Of a stretch of DNA of 64,000 bases, positions 19,297 to 28,874 are shown in pieces. The notes below the pieces were generated by a model that worked only from the letters and a program-made list of their open reading frames with translations, did no database searches and was not told the origin of the DNA. Made by a program: the position numbers and the translations under genes. Source of the DNA: Amycolatopsis sp. NBC_00345 (GTDB lineage Bacteria > Actinomycetota > Actinomycetes > Mycobacteriales > Pseudonocardiaceae). Numbering within the stretch: the stretch's first letter is position 1; each line of letters opens with the position of its first letter. The stretch spans positions 7,688,001-7,752,000 of the forward strand of contig NZ_CP107995.1 in assembly GCF_036116635.1 (NCBI RefSeq), in the 5' to 3' direction.

Positions 19297-22200
19297 TCAT
19301 CGCAGACCACCCACCAGCTGCTGCTCGGAGTCGGCGCCGGTCGGCACGAAACCGGTCTGCATGAGCTTCACGCCGCGGCGGGTGACCAGCTGGGCGCGGC
19401 CGGCGGGCAGCTTGCGCGGCGTCGCCTCGCCGAGGAACTTGCCCTCCTCCTTGGGGTAGGAGAAGACGATGCCCGGACTGCCCAGCTCCCAGATCCGGCG
19501 GATCACCGGGTCGCTCAGCGCCCGCATCGCGCCCGAGGTGCTGCGGGCGACGATCAGGTGGAAGCCGATGTACGCGCCCTGCGCCAGCAGCGAGAGCAAC
19601 GGCTCCAGCGGCGAGCCCATGCCCGTGGTGAGCAGCTGGTAGTCGTCGACCACGAAGAACAGGCGCGGGCCGGTCCACCAGTCGCGCCGCTTGAGCCGGT
19701 CGGCCGTGATGCTCTGGTCGGGCACCCGCGGTGACAGGGACACGCTGGCCTGCTTTGCCAGCTCCTGCAACGCTTCCGAGGTCGTCGCGTAGCCGACGCG
19801 GTAGGCCTCCGGGACCTCGGCGTCGAGCATGCGGCTCGGGTCGGCCAGCACGACCTTCGCCTCGGCCGGCTGGTACCGCGAGAGGATCGAGCGCAGCGAC
19901 AGCCGCAGCAGGTTGGTCTTGCCGGTCTCGTTGTCGCCGAACACCAGCAGGTGCGGGGTGGCCTCGAAGTTCTGCCACACCGGCAGCAGCCGCTGCTCGT
20001 CCTGGCCCAGCGCGATCCGCAGGTCGCCGTCGGGCCGGGGCAGCTCGGTGATCGGCAGCGTCGAGGGCAGCATCCGCACGGCCGGCGCCTTGCGGCCGGG
20101 CCAGAAGGTGTGCACCTCCTCGGCGACGGCCTTGGTCGCGGCCGCGAGGTCGTCCCTCGCCGAGCTGCCGTCCATCCGCGGCAGGCCGGCCAGGAAGTGC
20201 AGCCCGTCCGGCGTCATGCCGCGGCCCGGCTGGTTCGGCACCGTCTTCGCCTTGCGGGAGCCGATCTCCGACTCCATCGGGTCGCCGAGGCGCAGCTCGA
20301 ACCGGGTCTGCAGCAGGTCGCGCAGGTACGGCCGGATCTCCGACCAGCGCGTGGACGCGATCACCACGTGGATGCCGAACGACAGGCCGCGCGAGGCCAG
20401 CTCGCCGATCTTCGCCTCGAGCTCGTTGTAGTCGTTCTTCAGCGAGAACCAGCCGTCGATCACCAGGAAGACGTCGCCGAACGAGTCCTCCAGCTGGCCG
20501 CGCCGGCGCAGCTGCCGGTAGACCTCCATCGACTCGATGCCGCGCTCGGAGAAGACGTTCTCGCGGTACTCCATGATCTGCGAGATCTCTTCGATGGTCC
20601 GCACCACGCGGTCGCGCTCCAACCGCGTCGCGACCGAACCGACGTGCGGCAGGCCGCTGATCGACATGATGCCGCCGCCGCCGAAGTCCAGGCCGTAGAA
20701 CTGGATCTCGTCGGGCGTGTGGGTCATCGCCAGCGCCAGCACCAGGGTGCGGACCAGCGTCGACTTCCCGGTCTGCGGGCCGCCGACGACGGCCACGTGC
20801 CCGGCCGCGCCCGAAAGGTCCGCCAGCAGCAGCTCGCGCACCTGCTCGAACGGCCGGTCGATCATGCCCATCGGCACACGCAGCCGGCCGTGGTGCGCCG
20901 GGTCCTGCACGGTCATGCCGCGCACCGGGTCCGGCAGCACGCTGGGCAGCAGCGAGTCGAGGCTCGGCGACTCCGCCAGCGGCGGCAGCCACACCTGGCG
21001 CGCGGCCGGGCCGGCGCCGGTGAGGCGCTCGACGAACACGTCGGCGAGCGTCGGGCCGGTCGGCGCGGTGTTCTCGTGAGTGTCCTCTTCGGACTTCTCG
21101 GCGGTTTCGCCGATCTCGTCGTCGCGGATGATCAGCCGGACCGGGCGCGCCTGCGTGAAGAACGGCACGACCTCGCGGCTGACCCGCGCCGCGTCCACCA
21201 TCGTGCCGTCGCCGCTGCCCGCCGGGACGGGGCCGGAGACGTAGGCCGCCTTGAAGCGGACCAGGTTCGTGGTGTCGATCTTGAGGTAGCCGTTGCCCGG
21301 CTCGGACGGCAGCTCGTACGCGCTGCCGACGCCGATCACGCTGCGGGACTCCATCGAGGAGAACGTGCGCAGCGCGATCCGGTACGAAAGGTGGCCTTCG
21401 ACGCGGTGGATGCGGCCCTCGTCGAGCCGCTGCGACGCGAGCAGCAGGTGCACGCCGAGGCTGCGGCCCAGCCGTCCGACCGAGACGAACAGCTCCATGA
21501 ACTCCGGCTTCGCGCTCAGCAGCTCGGAGAACTCGTCCACGACCAGGAACAGCGTCGGCATCGGCGCCAGCTGCTCACCAGCCGCGCGGGCCTTCTCGTA
21601 TTCGAACAGCGACGGGTGGCCGCTCGCGCGCAGCTGTTCCTGGCGCCGCACCATCTCGCCGTTGAGCGAGTCCTGCATGCGGTCGACCAGCGGCAGCTCG
21701 TCGGCCAGGTTGGTGATCATCGCCGAGGTGTGCGGCAGCTTGTCCATGCCGAGGAACGTCGCGCCGCCCTTGAAGTCGACGAGCACGAAGTTGAGGATCT
21801 CCGACGAGTGCGTGGCCGCCAGCCCCAGCACCAGCGTCCGCAGCAGCTCGGACTTGCCCGAGCCGGTGGCGCCGATCAGCATGCCGTGCGGGCCCATGCC
21901 GCCCTGCGCCGACTCCTTCAGGTCCAGCTCGACGATCTCGCCCTCTTCGGTCACGCCGATGGGCACCGACATCCGCGCGCGCTGCACGGCGCGGGGCCGC
22001 CACTGCGCGGGGACGTCGAACGAGTAGACGTCGCGGATGTTCAGCAGCGCGGTGAGGCCGAAGTCGCTCTCCAGCGGCTGATCCGCGATCTCCAGCGTGC
22101 CGCTCGTGCGCTTCGGCGCGAGCAGCCGGGCGAGGCCCTCGGCCTGGATCACCGACAGCTCGTCACGCACCGCCGAGCCGACGCCGGTGCCGGCCGGGAA

Positions 22201-23298
22201 CTCGACGCGGTTCTCCTTCGTCGACAGCCGCAGCACCTTCGGGCCGCCGGGCAGCGCGCCGGTGACGTCGAGCAGCACCACGTTGCGCAGGCCCGCGCCC
22301 AGCAGCCGGGACGACTCGGGCAACGGCGCCATGTGCGCCACGATCACCACCATCGGCTCAGTGGTGGTGGGGCCGACGGACTTGTCGTGGTCGTCGCGGT
22401 CGGCGACGTCCTCGCCGAGGATGTCCATCAGCTCGTCGTGGTCCGACGCCAGCAGCCGCAGCGGGCCCGCGGCGTCGCGCAGCGTCGGGTGGTTGTTGTG
22501 CGGCAGCCACTTCACCCAGTCCCACTGCGACTGCGCGGCCTCGGTGGTGAGCACCGCGACCCGCAGTTCGTCCGGCGACTGGAAGGTGACCAGCTGCGCC
22601 AGCATCGCCCGGACGAGCCCGACGGCGGCCTCGGGGTCGCCGTCGAACTCGACGCTGGTGAAGCTGCGCAGGCCCACCGCCGTCGGAATGCCCGACAACG
22701 TCCGGTAGGTCTCGGTGAACCGGCGCAGCGAAATCGCCGACAGCGGTTCGAGGTCCTCGATCGGCTTCGTCACCGGCGGGACCAGCTCCAGCGCCGACTG
22801 CTGCGAGCCGAGGCCGATCCGCACCCGGCCGAAGTCCTCGTGGCTGACCCGCCGCTCCCACAGCCGCGGGCCCATCGCCAGCGACCACAGCGAGTCCGGC
22901 GACGGGTTGTTCCACGCCACCGCCCGGCGCTGCTGCTCCGCCGTCGAACGGGCCCGGCCGCGCACCTGCGTGATGTAGCGGAGGTAGTCCCGGCGCTCGG
23001 CGCGCATCTTGCGCTTGCGCTCACCCGCCGACCTCGTCAGCTGGCCGAGGCTCATCGCCATCATCGAGACGCCCATGCCGCCGCCGAGCACGTAGGTCAT
23101 CGGCGAGCTGCCGCCGACCCCGGAGAACGACAGCACCATCACCATCGACCCGATGCCCATCGGCAGCATCATCAGCAGCGAGTTGAAGTCCCGCGCGGCC
23201 GGCTCGGCGAGCACCGGCGGCTCCTGCAGGTCCTCCTGGCCCTCGGGCAGCTCGGGACCCGCTGTCCGCGGGCCGCGCTTCACGGTTTCCGTGCTCAC
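19297..23298 (-). CDS. eccC: T7SS FtsK/SpoIIIE-type ATPase EccC (EccCa-EccCb fused)
   Basis: 1,333 residues from GTG 23298 with AAGGAGG 8 nt upstream. EccC is the motor and substrate receptor of T7SS. Two membrane helices (~40-90) precede three ATPase domains. Domain 1 has Walker A GATGSGKS (476-483) and Walker B FLVVDEFSELL. Domain 2 has GGPQTGKS near 839 with LVIDGW. Domain 3 has GDNETGKT near 1,121 with FFVVDDYQLL. The first site looks fully active; the second and third lack the Walker B Glu, as in other EccC proteins where these domains are regulatory and bind WXG100 signals. It is fused full length, unlike the split EccCa/EccCb of ESX-1. It follows the PPE-like gene by 28 nt. Confidence 0.95.
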   Translation of the reverse strand: MSTETVKRGPRTAGPELPEGQEDLQEPPVLAEPAARDFNSLLMMLPMGIGSMVMVLSFSGVGGSSPMTYVLGGGMGVSMMAMSLGQLTRSAGERKRKMRAERRDYLRYITQVRGRARSTAEQQRRAVAWNNPSPDSLWSLAMGPRLWERRVSHEDFGRVRIGLGSQQSALELVPPVTKPIEDLEPLSAISLRRFTETYRTLSGIPTAVGLRSFTSVEFDGDPEAAVGLVRAMLAQLVTFQSPDELRVAVLTTEAAQSQWDWVKWLPHNNHPTLRDAAGPLRLLASDHDELMDILGEDVADRDDHDKSVGPTTTEPMVVIVAHMAPLPESSRLLGAGLRNVVLLDVTGALPGGPKVLRLSTKENRVEFPAGTGVGSAVRDELSVIQAEGLARLLAPKRTSGTLEIADQPLESDFGLTALLNIRDVYSFDVPAQWRPRAVQRARMSVPIGVTEEGEIVELDLKESAQGGMGPHGMLIGATGSGKSELLRTLVLGLAATHSSEILNFVLVDFKGGATFLGMDKLPHTSAMITNLADELPLVDRMQDSLNGEMVRRQEQLRASGHPSLFEYEKARAAGEQLAPMPTLFLVVDEFSELLSAKPEFMELFVSVGRLGRSLGVHLLLASQRLDEGRIHRVEGHLSYRIALRTFSSMESRSVIGVGSAYELPSEPGNGYLKIDTTNLVRFKAAYVSGPVPAGSGDGTMVDAARVSREVVPFFTQARPVRLIIRDDEIGETAEKSEEDTHENTAPTGPTLADVFVERLTGAGPAARQVWLPPLAESPSLDSLLPSVLPDPVRGMTVQDPAHHGRLRVPMGMIDRPFEQVRELLLADLSGAAGHVAVVGGPQTGKSTLVRTLVLALAMTHTPDEIQFYGLDFGGGGIMSISGLPHVGSVATRLERDRVVRTIEEISQIMEYRENVFSERGIESMEVYRQLRRRGQLEDSFGDVFLVIDGWFSLKNDYNELEAKIGELASRGLSFGIHVVIASTRWSEIRPYLRDLLQTRFELRLGDPMESEIGSRKAKTVPNQPGRGMTPDGLHFLAGLPRMDGSSARDDLAAATKAVAEEVHTFWPGRKAPAVRMLPSTLPITELPRPDGDLRIALGQDEQRLLPVWQNFEATPHLLVFGDNETGKTNLLRLSLRSILSRYQPAEAKVVLADPSRMLDAEVPEAYRVGYATTSEALQELAKQASVSLSPRVPDQSITADRLKRRDWWTGPRLFFVVDDYQLLTTGMGSPLEPLLSLLAQGAYIGFHLIVARSTSGAMRALSDPVIRRIWELGSPGIVFSYPKEEGKFLGEATPRKLPAGRAQLVTRRGVKLMQTGFVPTGADSEQQLVGGLR

Positions 23299-23326
23299 CA
23301 GTGCACCTCCTTCATCGCTCGGACCG

Positions 23327-26300
23327 TCACTCCAGGACGCCGGAAGGCTTGCTCGCCGGACCGCCCCACGCGTTGCCGTCCTGGCTCAGCAGGTCGGCCA
23401 TGGTGCGTTCCTCTTCTTCCTCTTCTTCCTCTTCTTCGCCGTCCGCGGCGGCTGTGTCCTCTTCGGACACTTCCGGCTCCGGCGCGGGGCCGTCGCCGCA
23501 GGTTGGCAGCTCGTCCGAGATGAACTCGCCCTGCCCCGACCGCAGCCGCTGGTAGGTCGCCCGCGGTGCGAAGTCGTCCGGATCCTCAACGGGGCGCCAC
23601 GGCTCGTCCGTGCGCTCCACCAGGTCGGTCGCGAAGTCCTCCTCGCGCTCCTCGGGCTGGACCGGCATCGTCGCGGGCAGCAGGCCGGGGAGGAACTCCG
23701 CCGTCCCGACGTCCCACGCCGAGGTGTCGCCGGCCTCCGCGGGCTGGACCACGGCGATCCGCACGATGCCGTCGGACGCGTCACCACCGGGCTGGTCGCC
23801 GAACGGCGTGCCGCCCGGCACGGCCTTGTCATGACGGTCGCGCGACGACTCTCCCGGGTCCGCGACCCCCCAGCCGGGCTGGATGAACGGCGCGGCGGGA
23901 ACGTCCGAAGTGGACTGGTGCTCGACCGGCGACGTGGCCCACGAGGCCGGCGCCACGGACGGCGTCTCGGACACCGCGGACGGGTCGCCGACGCCGGCCG
24001 GAACCGGTCCGGTCGACCACGGCTCGGCAACGCCGTTCAGCAGGCCCGCGGAATCGGGACGCTCGGCGGCCGAAGACGCCGCACCCGCGGCGCCGCCCGG
24101 AGGCGGAGCCATGGGCATGCCGCCGGGGGTCGCCACCGGACCGCCCGTGCCGGCGACGCTGTCCGGCAGGGCCGTCAGGTCACTGGGGCTGGTGAAGTCG
24201 CCCGGGTTCGCGGCACTGGTCAGGTCCGCCGTTCCGGAATCACCCGAGGCCCACGACGCGGCCTGCGACGGCGGGGTGTCCCCGAACGAACTCGGGTCAC
24301 CGATGCCGGCGGGCGTGCTCGCGTTCCACGGCTCGCCCACACCGCCCAGCAGACCGGCCGAGTCGGGACGCTCAGCACCGGAACCGTTGGCTCCAGCGCC
24401 ACCCGCACCCATACCGCCCGGCGGCATCATCGGCGAACCGGAACCGGGAGTCTGCTGCCCGTTCGGCAGCTGCTGCCCGTTCGGGTTCTGCTCGGACAGC
24501 CCCGGCGGCGGCACGAACTGGTTCGGGTCCAGGCCCTTGATGTCGCCGAGGCCCGAGTCCGCGCCACCGTTGCCGTTGGTACCGGCGCCGGTGAGGTCCG
24601 CACCGGCGCTGCCCGGCGGCGGAGCCCACGAAGCCGGGTTCAACGGCGGCGCCTCACCGAACGAACTCGGGTCGCCGATGCCGTCCGGCGTGCTCGCGTT
24701 CCACGGCTCGTTCACACCACCCAAAAGACCGGCGGAATCGGGACGCTCAGCCCCGGAACCGTTGGCACCGGCGCCACCGGCACCCATGCCACCAGGCGGC
24801 ATCATCGGCGAACCGGAACCGGGAGTCTGCTGCCCGTTCGGCAGCTGCTGCCCATTCGGGTTCTGCTCGGACAACCCCGGCGGCGGCACGAACTGACTCG
24901 GGTCAAGACCCTTGATGTCGCCGAGACCCGGCTCGGACCCGTTGGCGCCACCGAGGCCCGACAGGCCGGAACCGTTGGTGCCGCCCAATCCGCCGGTGCC
25001 CGCGCCGGTCAGGTCCGTACCACCGACGTCACCCGGCGGCGGAGCCCACGAGGCCGGGTTCAGCGGCGGCGTCTCCCCGAACGAGTTCGGGTCGCCGATG
25101 CCGTCCGGCGTGCTCGAATTCCACGGCTCGTCCACGCCACCCAGCAGACCGGCCGAATCGGGACGCTCAGCCCCGGAACCGTTGGCGCCCGCGCCACCCG
25201 CACCCATGCCACCAGGCGGCATCATCGGCGAGCCGGAACCGGGGTTCTGCTGGCCGTTCGGCAGCTGCTGCCCGTTCGGGTTCTGCTCGGACAACCCTGG
25301 CGGCGGCACGAACTGGCTCGGGTCGAGACCCTTGATGTCGCCGAGGCCCGACGGGCCGGAGCCACCGATGTCGCCGGTACCGGGACCACCGATACCGCTC
25401 GTGCCGGGGCCGCCGGTGCCGCTGCCGCCCGTGCCGACGTCCCCGGGCGGCGGAGCCCAGGAAGCCGAGGTGAGCGGCGGCGCCTGCCCGAGCGAGTTCG
25501 GGTCGCCGATGCCCTGCGGGGGATCCGGGATCCACGGCTTGTCGATGCCGCCCAGCAGGCCCGAGGAGTCGGGACGGTCGGAACCGGAGCCGTTGCCGCC
25601 GGCGCCACCCGCGCCCATCCCGCCCGGCGGCATCATCGGCATGCCGCCGGCCTTGGTGTCACCACCCGGGTTCTGCAGGCTCGGCGGCAGGTCGGCCGGG
25701 TTGAGCGCGTTGTTCGTGAGGCCGTTGGTGTCGCCGGAACCGGGCGGGCCGCCCAGCGACGGCGACTTGATGTCACCGAGGCCGTTCGAGCCGCCGAGAC
25801 CGTTGCCGCCAGCACCGCTGTCACCCGGCGGGCCGCCGAGCGACGGCGACTTGATGTTGCCGAGGCCGTTGCTGCCACCGAGGCCGTTGCCGGAGTCGCC
25901 GGGGGGACCGTCCAGCGCGGGCGGCTTGATGTTGCCGAGGCCGTTCTGGTTGTTCTTGTCACCGGAACTGCCACCGGGCGGCGGCGGGATGTTCGGCGAC
26001 GTCAGCGGCGGGATCGCGCCGGGGCCGGAGCCGGGCCCGCTGCCGTTGTCGCCGGGCGGCGGTGGGATCGAGGGCGGGTTGGTGCCGGGGTCGCTCCCCT
26101 TGCCGCCGCCCGGCGGGGGGCCGACGGCAAGGTTCTGGAACGGCGGCGGCGTGCCGCCACCACCGCCCGGGCCGCCACCGATGTCACCGGGCGGGGGCGG
26201 AACGTTGGCGCTGTTCAACGGCGGCGGGGTGTTGGCACCGCCGCCGGGCCCGCCACCGGTGTCACCGGGGGGCGGCGGAACGTTCGGGGGCGGCACGTTG

Positions 26301-27139
26301 CCACCGCCGGGCGGCGGCACGGCCGGGGGCGGCGGGGCGTCCGGCGGCGGCACGGGCGGCGGGACCGCGGGGGGCGGCGGCACGGCCGGCGGCGGCGGGA
26401 CGTCCGGCGGCGGGGGCGGCACCGGGGGCGGCGGCATGTCGCCACCGCCACCGCCGGGAGGAGGAGGCGTCGAAGAAGTGTTGCTGGCAGTGCTGAACGA
26501 GTGGTACTTGCCGGACAGCTGGTCGCCGACCTTGCGCATGTCGTTGGTCATCATCTCGACGGCGTCGGGGAACTGCGAGATGTACGCGCGCCCGTCGTTG
26601 AGGACCTTGCCGCGCTCGATGACCTGCTGGGCGTAGTAGCTGTCGATGTAGCGCAGGGTGTTCTGGGCCCACTGGAGGTAGGCGGCCGAGTTGACGAGCT
26701 GGGTCGGGACGTTGCGCCCGCCACCGCCGCCGTCGGTGATCTGGTGCACCAGGCCGTCGAACTTCGCGGCCATGTTGTCCATCATGGTCTTGAAGTTGGT
26801 GGCCGCGGTGCCCTTCCACGGGCCGTCCCCGCCGGCCAGCGCCGTGGCCTGGTCCTTGATCGCCTGCGAAACCATGGCGAGATTGAGCTGGGTGGTCTGG
26901 AAAACCCCGGCGGCGGCCTGCAACGACTGCCAGTTCACGTTGGAGTAGGCCTGGTCTGACTGGGCCTGGCCCGGCGCCATCGAGCCGCCGCCGAGGATTG
27001 CCGCCTCGATCTGTTTCCAGGTCATGCCGGCGAAGTCCTTGCTCGGATCACCGGTGGAGTTCGTCGGCGTGGTGCTGGAGTCAGGCCAGACACCGTTGTC
27101 GTCGCTGGTGAACCCTTTGCCGTTGTTGTCGTCTGCCAT
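23327..27139 (-). CDS. PPE-like T7SS substrate with long Pro/Gly-rich repeat region
   Basis: 1,270 residues from ATG 27139. Residues ~30-230 are helical with a W-x-G turn (GPWKGTAATNF) and resemble a PPE/WXG-type secretion domain (MTWKQIEAAILGGG, VNWQSLQAAAG). Residues ~235-1,060 are P, G and N-rich with several ~125-140 residue repeats carrying ERPDSAGLLGGV, LPNGQQ and MMPPGGMGAGGAG. The C-terminal ~150 residues are more complex (IVRIAVVQPAEAG, ATYQRLRSGQGEFISD) and end in a run of about ten Glu. It lies directly upstream of eccC and is probably a secreted or surface-exposed substrate; this is inferred from architecture and position. Confidence 0.8.
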   Translation of the reverse strand: MADDNNGKGFTSDDNGVWPDSSTTPTNSTGDPSKDFAGMTWKQIEAAILGGGSMAPGQAQSDQAYSNVNWQSLQAAAGVFQTTQLNLAMVSQAIKDQATALAGGDGPWKGTAATNFKTMMDNMAAKFDGLVHQITDGGGGGRNVPTQLVNSAAYLQWAQNTLRYIDSYYAQQVIERGKVLNDGRAYISQFPDAVEMMTNDMRKVGDQLSGKYHSFSTASNTSSTPPPPGGGGGDMPPPPVPPPPPDVPPPPAVPPPPAVPPPVPPPDAPPPPAVPPPGGGNVPPPNVPPPPGDTGGGPGGGANTPPPLNSANVPPPPGDIGGGPGGGGGTPPPFQNLAVGPPPGGGKGSDPGTNPPSIPPPPGDNGSGPGSGPGAIPPLTSPNIPPPPGGSSGDKNNQNGLGNIKPPALDGPPGDSGNGLGGSNGLGNIKSPSLGGPPGDSGAGGNGLGGSNGLGDIKSPSLGGPPGSGDTNGLTNNALNPADLPPSLQNPGGDTKAGGMPMMPPGGMGAGGAGGNGSGSDRPDSSGLLGGIDKPWIPDPPQGIGDPNSLGQAPPLTSASWAPPPGDVGTGGSGTGGPGTSGIGGPGTGDIGGSGPSGLGDIKGLDPSQFVPPPGLSEQNPNGQQLPNGQQNPGSGSPMMPPGGMGAGGAGANGSGAERPDSAGLLGGVDEPWNSSTPDGIGDPNSFGETPPLNPASWAPPPGDVGGTDLTGAGTGGLGGTNGSGLSGLGGANGSEPGLGDIKGLDPSQFVPPPGLSEQNPNGQQLPNGQQTPGSGSPMMPPGGMGAGGAGANGSGAERPDSAGLLGGVNEPWNASTPDGIGDPSSFGEAPPLNPASWAPPPGSAGADLTGAGTNGNGGADSGLGDIKGLDPNQFVPPPGLSEQNPNGQQLPNGQQTPGSGSPMMPPGGMGAGGAGANGSGAERPDSAGLLGGVGEPWNASTPAGIGDPSSFGDTPPSQAASWASGDSGTADLTSAANPGDFTSPSDLTALPDSVAGTGGPVATPGGMPMAPPPGGAAGAASSAAERPDSAGLLNGVAEPWSTGPVPAGVGDPSAVSETPSVAPASWATSPVEHQSTSDVPAAPFIQPGWGVADPGESSRDRHDKAVPGGTPFGDQPGGDASDGIVRIAVVQPAEAGDTSAWDVGTAEFLPGLLPATMPVQPEEREEDFATDLVERTDEPWRPVEDPDDFAPRATYQRLRSGQGEFISDELPTCGDGPAPEPEVSEEDTAAADGEEEEEEEEEERTMADLLSQDGNAWGGPASKPSGVLE
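24035..25660 (-). repeat. Large near-identical tandem repeats in the PPE-like gene
   Basis: About four to five copies of a 375-420 bp coding unit. Each copy includes the region encoding MMPPGGMGAGGAG, ERPDSAGLLGG and PPPGLSEQNPNGQQ; landmark positions are near 24,423, 24,798, 25,218 and 25,629. The most similar copies differ at few positions, suggesting recent duplication and likely copy-number change by recombination. Confidence 0.85.
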
Positions 27140-27194
27140 CGTCCCTCGTCAGCCTCGAAAACAACCTGGAAACCCACCGCCCGTCCGGGAGCGG

Positions 27195-27734
27195 TCAGCT
27201 GCGCTTCTGCCCCGCTCCGGTGATCTCCGAGCTGAGCTGACCGAAGTACTGGTTGTACTCATCGGTGGTCATCTTGTTGGCCTCGTCCGCGTTCTCGTAC
27301 GCGTTCGCCGCCTTGGTCACCGCGTCCGCGGCGTCGTTCAGCGCGGTCACCAGGTCCTGCACTGTGGTGCGAGTGGTGTCCCGCAGCCCGCCCTCGCCGA
27401 CGATCGGCTGGATGAGCTTGTCGTGCGCGGTCGCGAACACACCCGGCTTGATGTTCACGGCGTCGAGGTCCCCGGGGATCTTGGACAACGGGCCGTCCGC
27501 CAGGGTCCGCATGTTGTCGGCGAACGTGCGCATCGCCTTGGTGTTGACCGTCGTCACGCCCTTGCCGGGGTGCTCGGAGCCGCCCGGGACCGTGGGCGGG
27601 GTGCCGACGTCGCCGGTCGGGATCCACTGGTGGCCCGGGTCCGGGGGCGTCTGGTCGCCCGGGCTGGTGAACGGGCCCTTGGGCTTGTCGTCGGCCGGGG
27701 GTGGAAGCGTCCCGTCCAGAGTGCCGTAGGTCAT
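27195..27734 (-). CDS. WXG100-like protein with proline-rich N-terminal extension
   Basis: 179 residues from ATG 27734. The first ~75 residues are P/G-rich (LPPPADDKPKGPF). Residues ~76-179 are predicted helical in the ESX manner (TKAMRTFADNMRTLADGPLSKI, TALNDAADAVTKAANAYENADEANK). No W-x-G is present, so it is at best a distant family member. It sits between the two WXG100 genes and the PPE-like gene in the same operon, so it may be a substrate or an adaptor. Confidence 0.65.
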   Translation of the reverse strand: MTYGTLDGTLPPPADDKPKGPFTSPGDQTPPDPGHQWIPTGDVGTPPTVPGGSEHPGKGVTTVNTKAMRTFADNMRTLADGPLSKIPGDLDAVNIKPGVFATAHDKLIQPIVGEGGLRDTTRTTVQDLVTALNDAADAVTKAANAYENADEANKMTTDEYNQYFGQLSSEITGAGQKRS

Positions 27735-27825
27735 GGCTGCTCACTGTCCTTTCGGGTCTGGGGCCGGACACCCGGGGGCGCGACGACTGCGCGCGCCACG
27801 CCCCCGGGAGCCTGCGCCGCCGGCA

Positions 27826-28125
27826 TCAGCGCTGGGCGAACCGCTGCGCGTTGCTGCCCTCGGTCGTGGAGGTGCCTTCGTTGATCGTGGCGAGCGTCCG
27901 GCCCGCGGCGTCGAGCGCCTGCGGCAGGGTGAGTGCCTGCTGGTGGCACCACTGGTAGGTCGACTGGAACTCGTCGGCCGCGGCACCGGTCCAGTGCTCG
28001 CGCTGCGCCTGGATGGTGGTGCGCATCTGGTCCAGCAGCTCGGTGATCTGGTTCGACTGCTGCTTCGCCTGCTCGACGGTGCTCTGCATTTCGGTGAAAC
28101 TGATGGTGAACTGGCCCAGAGCCAT
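27826..28125 (-). CDS. WXG100 family protein (EsxA/EsxB type)
   Basis: 99 residues, the usual WXG100 length. It has two amphipathic helices around W45-T46-G47 (QREHWTGAAADEF). ATG at 28125. Such proteins form dimers that are secreted by, and activate, EccC. Its likely partner is the WXG-like protein encoded 36 nt upstream. The C-terminal tail lacks an obvious YxxxD/E secretion signal. Confidence 0.9.
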   Translation of the reverse strand: MALGQFTISFTEMQSTVEQAKQQSNQITELLDQMRTTIQAQREHWTGAAADEFQSTYQWCHQQALTLPQALDAAGRTLATINEGTSTTEGSNAQRFAQR

Positions 28126-28161
28126 GGGTTTTTCCTTTCCTACGAACGGATTGAAGGACGA

Positions 28162-28500
28162 TCAGAAGCCGGCGAGGCCACCGCCGCCGATGACGGCGGC
28201 CTGGGCCTTCGCCTGCGAGGTGTTGTCCTCGTCGCGGGAGTCGTACTCGGCCGCACCCTGGGTGACGTGCTCCGACAGCGTGGCGAGCCGCTGCACGATC
28301 GTCTTCACCGTCTGGTCGAACGAGGCCATCGCCTGGTCGAACACCAGCGCGGCGTCCGACTGCCAGGTCGCGCGCAGGCTGTGCATGGTGGAGTCGACCT
28401 GGCCGTTGACCCTCGTGATGCCGTCACCCGTGCTGGTGATGACGCTCGCGCCCTGGCGCATTACGCCTGAGTCGACCTTTGCGCCGTTCTGCGAAGCCAT
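28162..28500 (-). CDS. WXG100-like protein, first gene of the T7SS operon
   Basis: 112 residues from ATG 28500, with GAGGAG 6 nt upstream. A helix-turn-helix is centred on W46-Q47-S48 (RATWQSDAALVF), where Ser replaces the Gly of W-x-G. It ends YDSRDEDNTSQAKAQ, which resembles a YxxxD/E T7SS signal followed by a short Gly tail. It probably pairs with the next gene product as an EsxA/EsxB-like heterodimer. The upstream 374 nt contain the operon's presumed promoter. Confidence 0.85.
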   Translation of the reverse strand: MASQNGAKVDSGVMRQGASVITSTGDGITRVNGQVDSTMHSLRATWQSDAALVFDQAMASFDQTVKTIVQRLATLSEHVTQGAAEYDSRDEDNTSQAKAQAAVIGGGGLAGF

Positions 28501-28874
28501 ATTGTCTCCTCGGTTCGATCTGATCCAGATTTGTCGACTTGTAGCCGAAACCGTTCACCGTCCACACGGATTAGCCCGCTAGGGCGGTTCATAGCGTTGT
28601 CGTGACCGGCGTTAACAGCCTCGCGAGAACCGGTCGGAGACGACGAGGTGACGGTAAGTGAGGCCTCCGCTGCTTGTCGCCACCCTGTTCCCTTCTGGCC
28701 ACGCGCTCGCGGCTGCACGGGCAATCACCGGCCAAAGCGGACAGAGCTGGTGATCTCCCTGCACAGCGGGGGTACTCAGGGCCTTATGGACTCCGCCGGT
28801 GCCCTTTTTTCCGCTGATGTGTGCCTTTGCGAACTCGGCTGAAAGTGTCGGTGCCGCCCCGTAGAGTGCGAGCC
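28501..28874. promoter_or_regulatory. Divergent intergenic region upstream of the T7SS operon
   Basis: 374 nt without a convincing gene. It must carry the T7SS operon promoter (minus strand); I cannot fix its -10/-35. The plus-strand end has a clear leaderless promoter for the hydrolase: TAGAGT at 28862-28867, then seven bases, then GTG 28875. A TAGCCCGCTAGGGCG partial dyad lies at 28572-28586. Two short overlapping reading frames here show no coding signature. Confidence 0.5.

Noticed and set aside
19951..23523. 1,190-residue plus-strand frame
   Set aside because: Complement of eccC; eccC has unmistakable Walker motifs.
28648..28842. 64-residue plus-strand frame in the T7SS/hydrolase gap
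   Set aside because: No ribosome site, no leaderless -10, composition not protein-like.
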